Of a DNA stretch of 64,000 nucleotides, positions 25,945 through 34,128 are shown piece after piece. Source of the stretch: Roseateles toxinivorans (GTDB taxonomy: Bacteria > Pseudomonadota > Gammaproteobacteria > Burkholderiales > Burkholderiaceae_C); assembly GCF_004362525.1 (NCBI RefSeq), contig NZ_SNXS01000002.1, forward strand, positions 806,001-870,000, given 5' to 3'. The translations under genes and the position numbers were made by a program. How positions within the stretch are numbered: the stretch's first letter is position 1; each line of letters opens with the position of its first letter. Under the pieces are notes generated by a model, which was given only the letters and a program-made list of their open reading frames with translations, searched no databases and had not been told where the DNA came from.

Positions 25945-26516
25945 GACAGCGCCCTCCCGGCCCGATGTGGTGTGGACTCGGACTTTTTCTCTTGCGATCC
26001 GGCCCCGGTCTGCAGCAGTGCCAGCGCCAGGGCGCGCACCCCCTTGGAGACCTGGCGCTCGACCGTGTCTTCGGTGATGCCCATGCGCGTGGCCACCTCG
26101 CGCTGCGAAAGGCCCTCGATCTTGCGCAGCTCGATGACCTCGCGGCAGCGCAGCGGCAGCAGGTTCAGCGCCGCCTGCAGCAGCCGCAGCTCGCTGCGCG
26201 CGGCGCTGTGGCGTTCGGGGCTCAGGTGGTCCACCGTAGGGGTGAGGGCATCCATGTCGGCATAGGTTTCGATCGAGACGATTTGCGCCCGGCGCGCGCG
26301 GTCGATCAGCAGATTGCGGGCGGTTGACAGCACGAAGGCCTGGGCGGAGTCCGGCCGACTGTGGGCGCAGCCATCGAACACGCGGGCATAGACCTCCTGG
26401 CGCAGGTCGGCAATCTCATCCACATCGCGCCAGTTGCGACGCAAAAAGCGCTCGAGCACCGGCTCGAGGGGCAGGACCTCGTCCACAAACCAGGCGCTCA
26501 ACTCATCTTGCGTCAA
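25941..26516 (-). CDS. FecI-like ECF sigma factor
   Basis: A 191-residue sigma factor with region 2 (ERFLRRNWRDVDEIADLRQEVYARVF, then STARNLLIDRARR) and region 4 (LPLRCREVIELRKIEGLSQREVATRMGITEDTVERQ). I place the start at TTG 26516, with GAAGGAA five bases upstream. The longer frame to 26561 would begin eight bases from a promoter-like CGTC element, which leaves no room for a transcript. The gene leads a sigma/fecR/oxidoreductase operon and is divergent from the D-aminopeptidase-like gene. Its own promoter carries the same CGGA(N15)CGTC element as its presumed targets, implying autoregulation. Confidence 0.92.
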   Translation of the reverse strand: MTQDELSAWFVDEVLPLEPVLERFLRRNWRDVDEIADLRQEVYARVFDGCAHSRPDSAQAFVLSTARNLLIDRARRAQIVSIETYADMDALTPTVDHLSPERHSAARSELRLLQAALNLLPLRCREVIELRKIEGLSQREVATRMGITEDTVERQVSKGVRALALALLQTGAGSQEKKSESTPHRAGRALS

Positions 26517-26568
26517 AGCGGTTCCTTCGTTCTTGACATGCCCGCGGCGGTGTTTCGCCAACTCTATA

Positions 26569-26590
26569 GACGAATGGCCGCCGGAAATCC
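26569..26590 (-). promoter_or_regulatory. ECF-type promoter element of the sigma/fecR operon
   Basis: On the minus strand GGATTT (26590-26585) is followed by CGTC (26572-26569), 18 bp start to start. The same pair with the same distance occurs before three other units of this cluster. The sigma start codon lies 53 bp beyond CGTC. Confidence 0.7.
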
Positions 26591-26668
26591 GGTATCCGTG
26601 TTCGACGAGTGCTTTTGCAAATCGCTGCGGCCTCGGGACTTACCCGCAGATCGTGGCCTGACCGTACC

Positions 26669-26690
26669 GGAAGCGGGCGGTGATTTCGTC
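26669..26690 (+). promoter_or_regulatory. ECF-type promoter element of the first hydrolase gene
   Basis: GGAAGC (26669-26674) and CGTC (26687-26690) are 18 bp apart start to start, preceded by CC and followed by TTTGCTG. It is the weakest of the four matching elements in the -35 part. The hydrolase ATG lies 59 bp beyond CGTC. Confidence 0.6.
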
Positions 26691-26748
26691 TTTGCTGAGC
26701 AGGAAGTACCCGGCGCTCCCGCCTATTTCAATCGAAGAGATGTCCATC

Positions 26749-28410
26749 ATGAGTGAATCGAAAGCGGTCGAGTTCAAGACCGGCGTGGCGGCACTCGACG
26801 AGCTGTTCCAGCCGGTCAACCGCAGCGACGCACCGGGCCTGGTGGTCGGGGTGGCCCAACATGGCAAAACCGTCTACCGCCGCGGCTTCGGCTTGGCCAG
26901 CATCGAGCATGGCGTGGCCAACACGCCGGCCACTCGCATGGCGATGGGCTCGTCCAGCAAGCACTTCACCAGCCTGGCCCTGCTGCTGCTGGCCGAAGAG
27001 GGCCGGGTCGATGTGGATGCCAGCGTCCGACGCTACCTTCCGGAGCTGCCGGTGTTGAGCGGTGAGCCCAGCTTGCGCCAGCTGATGTCGCACACCGGGG
27101 GCCACCGCTGCTATGCGGATATCGGCTTTCTGTCCGACGGCATGGCCATCAAGCCCGAGGGCGCCGCGTTGGCCGCGCAGGTGCGACAGACCGGCGTGAA
27201 TTTCGCACCGGGCGAAAAGATGATCTACAGCAATGGCGGCTACCACCTGCTGTCGCTGGTGATTGCGCGGGTCAGCGGCCAGAGCTTCGAGGCGTTTCTG
27301 AAGGAGCGCATATTCACCCCGATCGGCATGCCGGACACGGAGTCGATGCGCAGCGACTTCGAGATCCACCGCGGCATGGCCACGCTGCATGTGCCGCAGG
27401 CCGACGGCCGCTGGCGGCGTGGCATCTTCCCCAGCGAGGAGACCAGCGGCGACGGCGCGACCATCACCACTGTCGATGACGTGCTGCGCTGGCTGGCCCA
27501 TCTGCGCGCGCCGCAGAAGGTGGTCGGCAGCGCGGCCAGCTGGGCCCAGATGCTGAGCCCGGCCAGACTCAACAGCGGCCTGGTCGACACCTACGGACTG
27601 GGCTTGTTGCGGCACGACTACCGCGGCGTCGAGGTGGTGCACCACGGCGGTGGTGTGATCGGTGGCCGCTGCCAGATGCTCACCGTGCCCAGTCAGGCGC
27701 TGGACATCATCATCATGAGCAATGGTGCGCCGGTGGATCCGATCGCGCTCGCCTACCAGGTCATCGACCAGATGTTGGGCGACGATGTGCTGGGGCCGCC
27801 CCGCGAGAAGGCTTCCGCCGCGCGCTTCAAGCCGATGCTGGGAACACGCTATCACGCGCCGGCTTCCGGCCTGGTATTCGGCTTTGCCGAAGCGGCCGAG
27901 GGAAAGCTGGGCCTGAGCTTCATGAACCAACCACCGATGCCGTTGTGGGACATGGGCCTGGTCCTGCGCCTGGGCTTCGAGGACATGACCATCGGCCCGC
28001 TGGAGCTGCGGGCCGAGGCGCTGGCCGGCGAGGGCCAGCCGGCGCCGGCCCTGCTGGTGATGAGCGAGTCGGGGCACGCCGTGCGCTGCGAGCGCTTGCC
28101 CGACGTGCCGCCGCCGCTGGCCGTTGCAGGGGCCGCGCTGCTGGGCCGCTACCGGGCAGCGGACCTGGACGCCGAGGCCGTGGTGAGCTTCGCCGGCGAG
28201 CGGCTGCAGCTACGGGTCCAAGGCGCCTACGGCAGCACGCTGATGGACCTGGAGGCCTTCTCGTCCGAGGTATTCGGCTGGCAGATGCCAGATGTCAATC
28301 TGCCGCTACGCGGCGTGCTCAGCCTGCAGCGTCAGGACGGCCGCGTCACCGGCTTCCATGTCGACACCCCGCGCACGCGGCAGATGGCTTTCGAGCGCCT
28401 GTCGGCCTGA
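26749..28410 (+). CDS. Serine hydrolase, D-aminopeptidase-like (S12), copy A
   Basis: A 553-residue protein. The N-terminal 340 residues are a class-C beta-lactamase fold with S68-x-x-K71 (GSSSK), Y160-S-N162 and H299-G-G301. HxG in place of KTG, plus a 200-residue C-terminal beta-rich part, is the pattern of Ochrobactrum D-aminopeptidase DAP (about 520 residues), which removes N-terminal D-residues. MlrB of microcystin degraders is in the same broad family. There is no signal peptide, so it acts in the cytoplasm. It is transcribed alone, divergent from the sigma operon, under a cluster-type promoter. It is clearly paralogous to copy B at 29.9 kb throughout its length. The start MSESK was chosen for its match to copy B and the AGAGA upstream. 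Confidence 0.85.
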   Translation: MSESKAVEFKTGVAALDELFQPVNRSDAPGLVVGVAQHGKTVYRRGFGLASIEHGVANTPATRMAMGSSSKHFTSLALLLLAEEGRVDVDASVRRYLPELPVLSGEPSLRQLMSHTGGHRCYADIGFLSDGMAIKPEGAALAAQVRQTGVNFAPGEKMIYSNGGYHLLSLVIARVSGQSFEAFLKERIFTPIGMPDTESMRSDFEIHRGMATLHVPQADGRWRRGIFPSEETSGDGATITTVDDVLRWLAHLRAPQKVVGSAASWAQMLSPARLNSGLVDTYGLGLLRHDYRGVEVVHHGGGVIGGRCQMLTVPSQALDIIIMSNGAPVDPIALAYQVIDQMLGDDVLGPPREKASAARFKPMLGTRYHAPASGLVFGFAEAAEGKLGLSFMNQPPMPLWDMGLVLRLGFEDMTIGPLELRAEALAGEGQPAPALLVMSESGHAVRCERLPDVPPPLAVAGAALLGRYRAADLDAEAVVSFAGERLQLRVQGAYGSTLMDLEAFSSEVFGWQMPDVNLPLRGVLSLQRQDGRVTGFHVDTPRTRQMAFERLSA

Positions 28411-28423
28411 GCCGTTGGCGCCT

Positions 28424-28467
28424 GGTGAATACCCTCGCCTGGCGCGGATTTCCTGCCCAGCTTCGTC
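28424..28467 (+). promoter_or_regulatory. ECF-type promoter of the MFS/hydrolase/M81/epimerase operon
   Basis: GGATTT (28446-28451) and CGTC (28464-28467) are 18 bp apart start to start. GGTGAATACCC lies 22 bp upstream of GGATTT, exactly as before the TonB receptor gene at 34.1 kb; the two regions are similar over about 60 bp. The MFS start codon lies 62 bp beyond CGTC. Confidence 0.7.
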
Positions 28468-28525
28468 CTTGCTGGAGAGTGGCCGTGTCGGTCGCCTCCC
28501 CTTCCCGTCCACCAAAGGCCCTGCC

Positions 28526-29893
28526 ATGGATACTCACGCCTTGCCTCGCGCAGCCCCAGCGCGCCGCAGCGCTTTCGCCGCCAGCAGCCTGCTGGCCGGT
28601 TACGGCCTGCTGGTGCTGATCATGGCCTCTGTCTTCAGCGCGCTGAACCGACAGATCTTCGTGCTGCTGGCCGAGCCGATGCGCCTGAGCCTCGATCTGT
28701 CTGACACCAAGCTGGGACTGCTGCAGGGCGCGGGCATCACCCTGTTTGCCGGCGTGGCGGCCGTGCCGCTGGGCTGGCTGGCCGACCGCTACGGCCGGCG
28801 CAGCCTGCTGGCCGCCTGCGTGCTGGTGTGGGCCGCTGCCACCGCGGCCTGCGGCCTGGCCCAGGACTTTCCGGCCCTGTTCCTCGCGGCGGCCTGTCTG
28901 GGCATCGGTGAAGCGGGCCTTGCGCCCATCGTCTATGGCCTGATTCCGGAGATCGTTTCCGCCCGCCGCCGCCTGCTGGCCAACGGCATTTTCGCATTGG
29001 CGGCGATCCTGGGCGCGGGTCTCGGCATCGCGTTGAGCGGGTGGCTGGTGGCGGCCCTCGATGGGCTGCGCCCGCTGCTGCCGCCGGCGTTGCAGGCCAT
29101 GGAATCCTGGCGCCTGGCCTTTCTGGCCGTGGCGCTGCCGGGCCCGCTGGTGGCGCTGGCCGTGCTGCTGATTCGCCTGCATCCGCAGCGCAGTGATATC
29201 GATGCGCCACCGACGATGGTCAAGCCGGCCCTGCTGCCCTATGCCCGCGCGCACCGGCGCACGATGATCTGCGTGTTCGGCGGCTCGGGCCTGGCGGGCC
29301 TGGGCGTGGCGGCCAGCGGCAGCTGGGTGCCTGTCGTCGCGACGCGCATCTTCGGTGCGCCGCCGGCCGAGGTGGGCCAAGGCATAGGCGTGGCCTATCT
29401 GCTGGGCACGGCCTTGGGCGCCCTGATGGGTGCTGCCAGCGTGAAGCCGCTGGGCAGGCGCGTGGGGCTGGCGCTGCCGATACGCGTCGTTACCATCGGC
29501 GCGATGCTGTCCGCGCTGGCCTCGCTGCTGATGCTGTTCACGCATAGCGCTGCCGCTCTCTACCTGCTGTTCGGCCTGCAGATAGCGCCCCTGATCGCCG
29601 GCAGCGTGCTGGCGCCAACGATGTTGCAAGACATGGCCCCCGCCGCGCTTCGCTCGCGGGTGATCGCCATCGGCAGCGCGGTGGCTATAGGCATGAGTGC
29701 GCTGAGCCCGGTGCTGGTCGGCGTGCTGTCCGATCTGCTGCAGACCGATCCTCGCGGCCTGCTGGTCGCGACCGCCGGCGTCTGCGCCGCCTCCTTTGCG
29801 CTGGCCGCCGTGGCCATGCGCGCGGCCGAGAAGCCCTTCGCGAGCACCGTGCGGGAAGTCCACCCCGAATTGATAGCCACGGGAAAACTCTGA
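28526..29893 (+). CDS. MFS transporter of the D-peptide cluster
   Basis: A 455-residue, 12-helix permease starting MDTHALP. The loop after helix 2 reads GWLADRYGRRSLL, the MFS A-motif; a cytosolic loop sits near residue 225 and helices run in two blocks of six (about 30-205 and 260-440). It is first in an operon: its TGA overlaps the hydrolase-B start, then come the M81 peptidase and the epimerase. Its place suggests uptake of a peptide or its fragments across the inner membrane, the role proposed for MlrD in microcystin degraders; export of a product is also possible. Confidence 0.85.
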   Translation: MDTHALPRAAPARRSAFAASSLLAGYGLLVLIMASVFSALNRQIFVLLAEPMRLSLDLSDTKLGLLQGAGITLFAGVAAVPLGWLADRYGRRSLLAACVLVWAAATAACGLAQDFPALFLAAACLGIGEAGLAPIVYGLIPEIVSARRRLLANGIFALAAILGAGLGIALSGWLVAALDGLRPLLPPALQAMESWRLAFLAVALPGPLVALAVLLIRLHPQRSDIDAPPTMVKPALLPYARAHRRTMICVFGGSGLAGLGVAASGSWVPVVATRIFGAPPAEVGQGIGVAYLLGTALGALMGAASVKPLGRRVGLALPIRVVTIGAMLSALASLLMLFTHSAAALYLLFGLQIAPLIAGSVLAPTMLQDMAPAALRSRVIAIGSAVAIGMSALSPVLVGVLSDLLQTDPRGLLVATAGVCAASFALAAVAMRAAEKPFASTVREVHPELIATGKL

Positions 29894-31548
29894 TGTCCGA
29901 ATCAACCTCCACAGCCGCGCTGGACGAGCTGTTCCAGCCCCTCAACCGCAGCGATGCTCCCGGCCTGGTGGTCGGCGTGGCCCGACACGGCAAGCTGCTG
30001 TATCGCCGCGGCTTCGGCCTGGCCAGCATCGAGCACGGCAGGGCCAACACACCGACCACGCGCATGCGCATCGGTTCCACCAGCAAGCATTTCACCTGCC
30101 TGGCCGCGTTGCTGCTGGCCGAGGATGGCAAGCTGAACATTGACGGCGGCGTGCGTACGTATCTGCCCGAGTTGCCCCTGCTGAAGGGTGAGCCGACGCT
30201 GCGCCAGTTCATGAACCACACCAGCGGTTACCGCTGCTATTTGGACGTCAACTCAATGGCCAGCAGCATGGCCGTTCCGCCCCGGGGCGCGGCCTTGGCC
30301 ACGCTGGTGGGCCAGACCGAAGTGAACTTCGCGCCGGGCGAGAAGATGATGTACAACAACGGCGGCTATCACCTGCTCTCGCTGGTGATACAGAAGGTCA
30401 GCGGCCAGCCCTTCGAGCAATTCCTGAAGGAGCGCATCTTCACGCCGCTGGGCATGGTGGACACCGTCTCGATGCCTAGCGACATGGCGATACTCCCCGG
30501 TGTGGCGACCCTGCATGTGCCGCAGCCGCCCGAGCTCGGCGGCGGCTGGCGGCGTGGCCTCTTCCCCAGCGAGGAGGTGCGCGGCGAGGGGGCAATGGTC
30601 TCCACCGTGGATGACATGCTGGTCTGGCTGGCCCATCTGCGCTCGCCGCGCAAGATCGTGGGCAGCGTGGCCAGCTGGGAGCAGATGGTCACCTTGACGA
30701 GGCTTGACAACGGCGTCGTCAGCCCCTACGCGCTGGGCCTGATGCGCCACCCCTACCGCGGCGTCGAGGTGATTCACCACGCCGGCGGCGTGGTCGGCGG
30801 CACCTGCCAGATGCTGACCGTGCCCAGTCACGGGCTGGACATCATCATGATGATCAATGGCGCGCCGGCCGACCCGAGGGAGTTGGCCAACAAGATCGTC
30901 GACCGGGTGCTGGGCGACAGCGTGCTCGGCGCCGTGGTGAAAAAGCCCGCCGCAGCGCGCTTCAAAGCCATGCTGGGCAGCCGCTACCACGCGCCCGGCT
31001 CGGGCCTGGTGTTCGGCTTTGCCGAGGCGGCCGAGGGGCGGCTGGGCCTGAGCTTTCTGAACAGCCCACCGGTGCCGCTGCGCGAGGAGGGCGACACGCT
31101 GCGCCTCGGCTTCGAGGACGTGGCCCTTGGCCCGCTGGAGCTGAAGACCGCTCAACTCGCCACCGAGGGCGAGGCACCTGCGGCCCTGGACTTCAGCGAA
31201 GCCGGCCACGGCGAACGCTTCGAGCGCCTGCCTGCCACGCCCCCGGCATTGGCCGAGGTCGCTGCGCCCCTGCTGGGCCGCTACAAGGCCCGCGATCTCG
31301 ATGCCGACGCCACGCTGTGCTTTGTCGGTGAGCAGCTGCAGCTGCAGATCCGTGGCCCCTACGGCCCGAATCCGATCGCGCTGGAGGCCTTCTCGGCCGA
31401 AGTCTTCGGCTGGAAGGATCTGGATCCGGCCCAGCAGAACGGCGGCATGGGCGCGCTCAGCGTGGAGCGCCGGGAAGGCCGAGTTATGGGGTTTCGTCTT
31501 AACACTTCACGCACGCGCCATATGTGGTTCGAGCGCCAAGCCGACTGA
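29893..31548 (+). CDS. Serine hydrolase, D-aminopeptidase-like (S12), copy B
   Basis: A 551-residue paralogue of copy A, with catalytic S62-x-x-K65 (GSTSK), Y154-N-N156 and an HHAGG box near residue 290. The S62/K65 positions coincide with those I remember for Ochrobactrum DAP, and the Tyr and His boxes lie close to DAP's. The C-terminal 200 residues (LLGRYKARDLDADATL, and the end SRTRHMWFER) match copy A and the remnant at 36.7 kb. No signal peptide is present. It is translationally coupled to the MFS gene (TGATG) and lies 12 bp before the M81 gene. Likely role: cytoplasmic removal of D-residues from imported peptide fragments; specificity is unproven. Confidence 0.87.
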   Translation: MSESTSTAALDELFQPLNRSDAPGLVVGVARHGKLLYRRGFGLASIEHGRANTPTTRMRIGSTSKHFTCLAALLLAEDGKLNIDGGVRTYLPELPLLKGEPTLRQFMNHTSGYRCYLDVNSMASSMAVPPRGAALATLVGQTEVNFAPGEKMMYNNGGYHLLSLVIQKVSGQPFEQFLKERIFTPLGMVDTVSMPSDMAILPGVATLHVPQPPELGGGWRRGLFPSEEVRGEGAMVSTVDDMLVWLAHLRSPRKIVGSVASWEQMVTLTRLDNGVVSPYALGLMRHPYRGVEVIHHAGGVVGGTCQMLTVPSHGLDIIMMINGAPADPRELANKIVDRVLGDSVLGAVVKKPAAARFKAMLGSRYHAPGSGLVFGFAEAAEGRLGLSFLNSPPVPLREEGDTLRLGFEDVALGPLELKTAQLATEGEAPAALDFSEAGHGERFERLPATPPALAEVAAPLLGRYKARDLDADATLCFVGEQLQLQIRGPYGPNPIALEAFSAEVFGWKDLDPAQQNGGMGALSVERREGRVMGFRLNTSRTRHMWFERQAD

Positions 31549-31560
31549 GGAATGCAAACC

Positions 31561-33048
31561 ATGAAATTCTTTGTTGCCCAGCTGGAAACCGAAACCAATA
31601 CCTTTGCCGCGGCGCCCACCGGCTGGGGCGGCTTCGAGGCGTGCGGCATCTATCGAGGTGATGCCAGCGTGCGTGCACCGGACACGACCGGCGCCTTCAT
31701 GCAGGCCATCCGCAGCATCCTCGAAGCCGATGGCCATTGTGTGGTCGAGGGCCTGTGTGCCTCGGCCGAGCCGTTCGGGCGCACGGTGCGCGAGGTCTAT
31801 GAGTCGCTGCGCGAGCAGATGCTGGCCGATCTGCGCATGGCGATGCCCGTCGACGCAGTGCAGCTGCTGCTGCATGGCGCGATGGTGGCCGATGGCTATG
31901 ACGATTGCGAAGGCGACCTGATGGCGCGGGTGCGCGAGATCATCGGGCCGGACGTACCCTTCGGCGTCGAGCTCGATCTGCACTGCCACTTCACCGAGCG
32001 GATGCGCGCCTCGGCCGACGTCATCATCGCGTTCAAGGAGTACCCGCACACCGATGGCGTGGACCGCGCCCGCGAGCTCTACCGCATCCTGCTCGACATG
32101 CAGGCCGGCCGGTTGCGGCCGACCACCGCTGTGTTCGACTGCAAGATGGTCGGCATGTGGCACACGACGCGCGAGCCCATGGCCGGCTTCGTCAAGCGCC
32201 TGCAGTCGTTCGAGGGGCATGACGGCGTGCTGTCGGTCTCGCTGGGCCACGGCTTCCCGTGGGGCGATGTGCCGGAGTCCGGCGCCAAGCTGTGGGTGGT
32301 GACCGATAACGACACCGCCAAGGCGCAGCGCCTGGCCGAGCAACTGGGTCGTGAGTTCTGGGAGCTGCGCGCACTGACTGGCGGCAATGCCCTGGCGCTG
32401 GACGATGCACTGGACCAGGCTTTGCAAATCGACGGCGGCCCCGTCGTGCTGGCCGATGTGGCCGACAACCCCGGTGGCGGCGCGACCAGCGACTCGACCT
32501 TCATCTTGCGGCGCTTGATTGAACGCGGCATCGGCAATGCGGTGATCGGCGCCTTCTGGGATCTGGGCGCGATTCAGATCTGCAAGGACGCCGGCGTGGG
32601 CGCCGTCATCGATCTGCGCGTCGGTGGCAAATGCGGGCCTGCCTCGGGCGCGCCGGTCGACTTGCGCGTGACCGTGCGTGCCGTCGTCGAGGCGCATTCG
32701 CAAAGTGCGGTGGCGATGGGCGTGCGGGCGCCCATGGGCACGGCGGTGTGGGTGGAAAGCGCGGCCGTGCCGGGCGGCCTGCACCTGCTGCTGGCCTCGG
32801 TGCGCGGCCAGGTGTTCGGCACCGATGCCTTTACCGGCCTGGGCCTGAGCCTGGCGGACAAAGGCCTGGTGGTGGTCAAGTCCAGCCAGCACTTCCATGC
32901 CGAGTTCGCACCGATCGCCAAGGCGGTGCTCTATGCCGCCACGCCCGGCGCCATCAACCCCGATTTCGCGCGCATCCCCTATGTGTTGCGCGACCTGGAC
33001 TACTGGCCGCGGGTCGAAACCATTACCCATCAGAAAGCCATCTCATGA
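31561..33048 (+). CDS. M81-family metallopeptidase (MlrC-like)
   Basis: A 495-residue protein. ATG 31561 was preferred over 31552 because GAGGA abuts the earlier codon but lies nine bases before this one. It begins FFVAQLETETNTF, typical of M81. Metal ligands appear as D139-x-H141 (ELDLHCH) and H163 (KEYPHTD); the spacing of +2 and +22 equals that reported for D167, H169 and H191 of microcystinase MlrC. A DVADNPGGGATSDST block lies near 300 and the C-terminal domain follows. MlrC cleaves the linearised toxin and its tetrapeptide at the Adda-Glu bond; other M81 members act on other peptide-like compounds, so the substrate here is open. It overlaps the epimerase gene by ATGA. Confidence 0.9.
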   Translation: MKFFVAQLETETNTFAAAPTGWGGFEACGIYRGDASVRAPDTTGAFMQAIRSILEADGHCVVEGLCASAEPFGRTVREVYESLREQMLADLRMAMPVDAVQLLLHGAMVADGYDDCEGDLMARVREIIGPDVPFGVELDLHCHFTERMRASADVIIAFKEYPHTDGVDRARELYRILLDMQAGRLRPTTAVFDCKMVGMWHTTREPMAGFVKRLQSFEGHDGVLSVSLGHGFPWGDVPESGAKLWVVTDNDTAKAQRLAEQLGREFWELRALTGGNALALDDALDQALQIDGGPVVLADVADNPGGGATSDSTFILRRLIERGIGNAVIGAFWDLGAIQICKDAGVGAVIDLRVGGKCGPASGAPVDLRVTVRAVVEAHSQSAVAMGVRAPMGTAVWVESAAVPGGLHLLLASVRGQVFGTDAFTGLGLSLADKGLVVVKSSQHFHAEFAPIAKAVLYAATPGAINPDFARIPYVLRDLDYWPRVETITHQKAIS

Positions 33049-34031
33049 CCTTGGAACTCCAGATCGCCACCGAATGCCTGCCGCTGAGCGAGCCGTTGGA
33101 GATTGCGTGCGGCGTGTTGGCCAGCATCGACGTCATTGTTGTGACCTTGCGTGACGCGCGGGGCCACAGCGGTCGCGGCGAGGCCGCCGGCGTGGACTAT
33201 GCCGGCGAGTCGCTGGTCTCGATGACCGCGCAGCTTGCAGCGATCGCGCCCAAGCTGCATGCCGAAACCAGCGCGGCCGAGCTGATGCAGTGGCTGCCGG
33301 CCGGCGGTGCGCGCAATGCGCTGGACTGCGCGCTGTGGGACCTGCGCGCCAAGCAAAGCGGGCAGCGGGCCTGGACGTTGGCCGGGTTTCGCACCGTGCT
33401 GCCGGTGACCACGGCCTACACCATAGGCCTGGGCAAGGAGGCTGATGTGCGGCGCAAGGCCCGCGCCGCACGCCATATGCCGCTGATCAAGATCAAGGCC
33501 GATGCGATCCGCCATCTGGACATGGTTCGCTTTGTCAAGGAAGAGCATCCGGGCGCGCGCCTGGTGATCGATGCCAACCAGGCCTGGGATCGCGACCTGC
33601 TTGAGCAACTGCTGCCCGAGCTGTACGCGCTGGGTGTGGAACTGATCGAACAGCCGGTGCGGATGGGCGAGGACGCCCAGCTTGATGGCCTGCGCTCGCC
33701 GATTCCGCTGGCGGCCGACGAGAGCTGCACCGACCGCAGCTCCCTGCCCGACCTGCTGGGGCGCTACCAGTACATCAATATCAAGCTCGATAAATGCGGC
33801 GGCCTCAGCGAAGGCCTGGCCCTGGTCAAGGCGGCCCAGGAGCTGGGTTTCGGGCTGATGGTGGGCTGTATGGGCGGCAGCTCGCTGGCCATGGCGCCGG
33901 CCTTTCTGGTGGCACAGGACTGCAGCTATGTCGATCTGGACGGTCCGCTGCTGCTGGCCGCGGACCGGCCAGAAGCAATGGCTTATGCGTCAGCCCAGCT
34001 GAGCCCACCCGAGGTGGCGCTGTGGGGTTGA
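33045..34031 (+). CDS. Dipeptide epimerase, enolase superfamily
   Basis: A 328-residue protein starting MTLELQIAT at the ATGA overlap with the M81 gene. Muconate-lactonizing subgroup residues are all present: K149-I-K151, metal ligands D176 (IDAN), E202 (LIEQP) and D225 (ADES), and K247 (NIKLDK), followed by the dipeptide-binding DLDG motif. These positions are the same as those I recall for E. coli L-Ala-D/L-Glu epimerase YcjG. It would interconvert L and D forms of the second residue of a dipeptide, letting ordinary peptidases finish the job. Real specificity may differ from Ala-Glu. It is the last gene of the MFS operon. Confidence 0.92.
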   Translation: MTLELQIATECLPLSEPLEIACGVLASIDVIVVTLRDARGHSGRGEAAGVDYAGESLVSMTAQLAAIAPKLHAETSAAELMQWLPAGGARNALDCALWDLRAKQSGQRAWTLAGFRTVLPVTTAYTIGLGKEADVRRKARAARHMPLIKIKADAIRHLDMVRFVKEEHPGARLVIDANQAWDRDLLEQLLPELYALGVELIEQPVRMGEDAQLDGLRSPIPLAADESCTDRSSLPDLLGRYQYINIKLDKCGGLSEGLALVKAAQELGFGLMVGCMGGSSLAMAPAFLVAQDCSYVDLDGPLLLAADRPEAMAYASAQLSPPEVALWG

Positions 34032-34040
34032 TGTCCCCTC

Positions 34041-34084
34041 GGTGAATACCCGCAATACCCGCGGATTATTCACCGGCCTTCGTC
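34041..34084 (+). promoter_or_regulatory. ECF-type promoter with inverted repeat before the STN receptor
   Basis: GGATTA (34063-34068) and CGTC (34081-34084) are 18 bp apart start to start. GGTGAATA (34041-34048) is repeated inverted as TATTCACC (34067-34074), so the right arm overlaps the -35-like box. This could place a repressor on top of the sigma-dependent promoter. The receptor ATG lies 48 bp beyond CGTC. Confidence 0.7.
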
Positions 34085-34128
34085 TTAGTTGGACAGAGGG
34101 CAATCACGCCATACTGACGAGGACGCAG

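Noticed and set aside
26517-26561. A longer sigma-factor start at TTG 26561.
   Set aside because: It lies only eight bases from the CGTC promoter element, so the transcript could not include it. TTG 26516 has a ribosome site and leaves a normal leader.
26749-33048. Naming the genes mlrB, mlrD and mlrC outright.
   Set aside because: The motifs support family membership only. The S12 copies look at least as close to D-aminopeptidase DAP, no mlrA is present, and the substrate is unknown.
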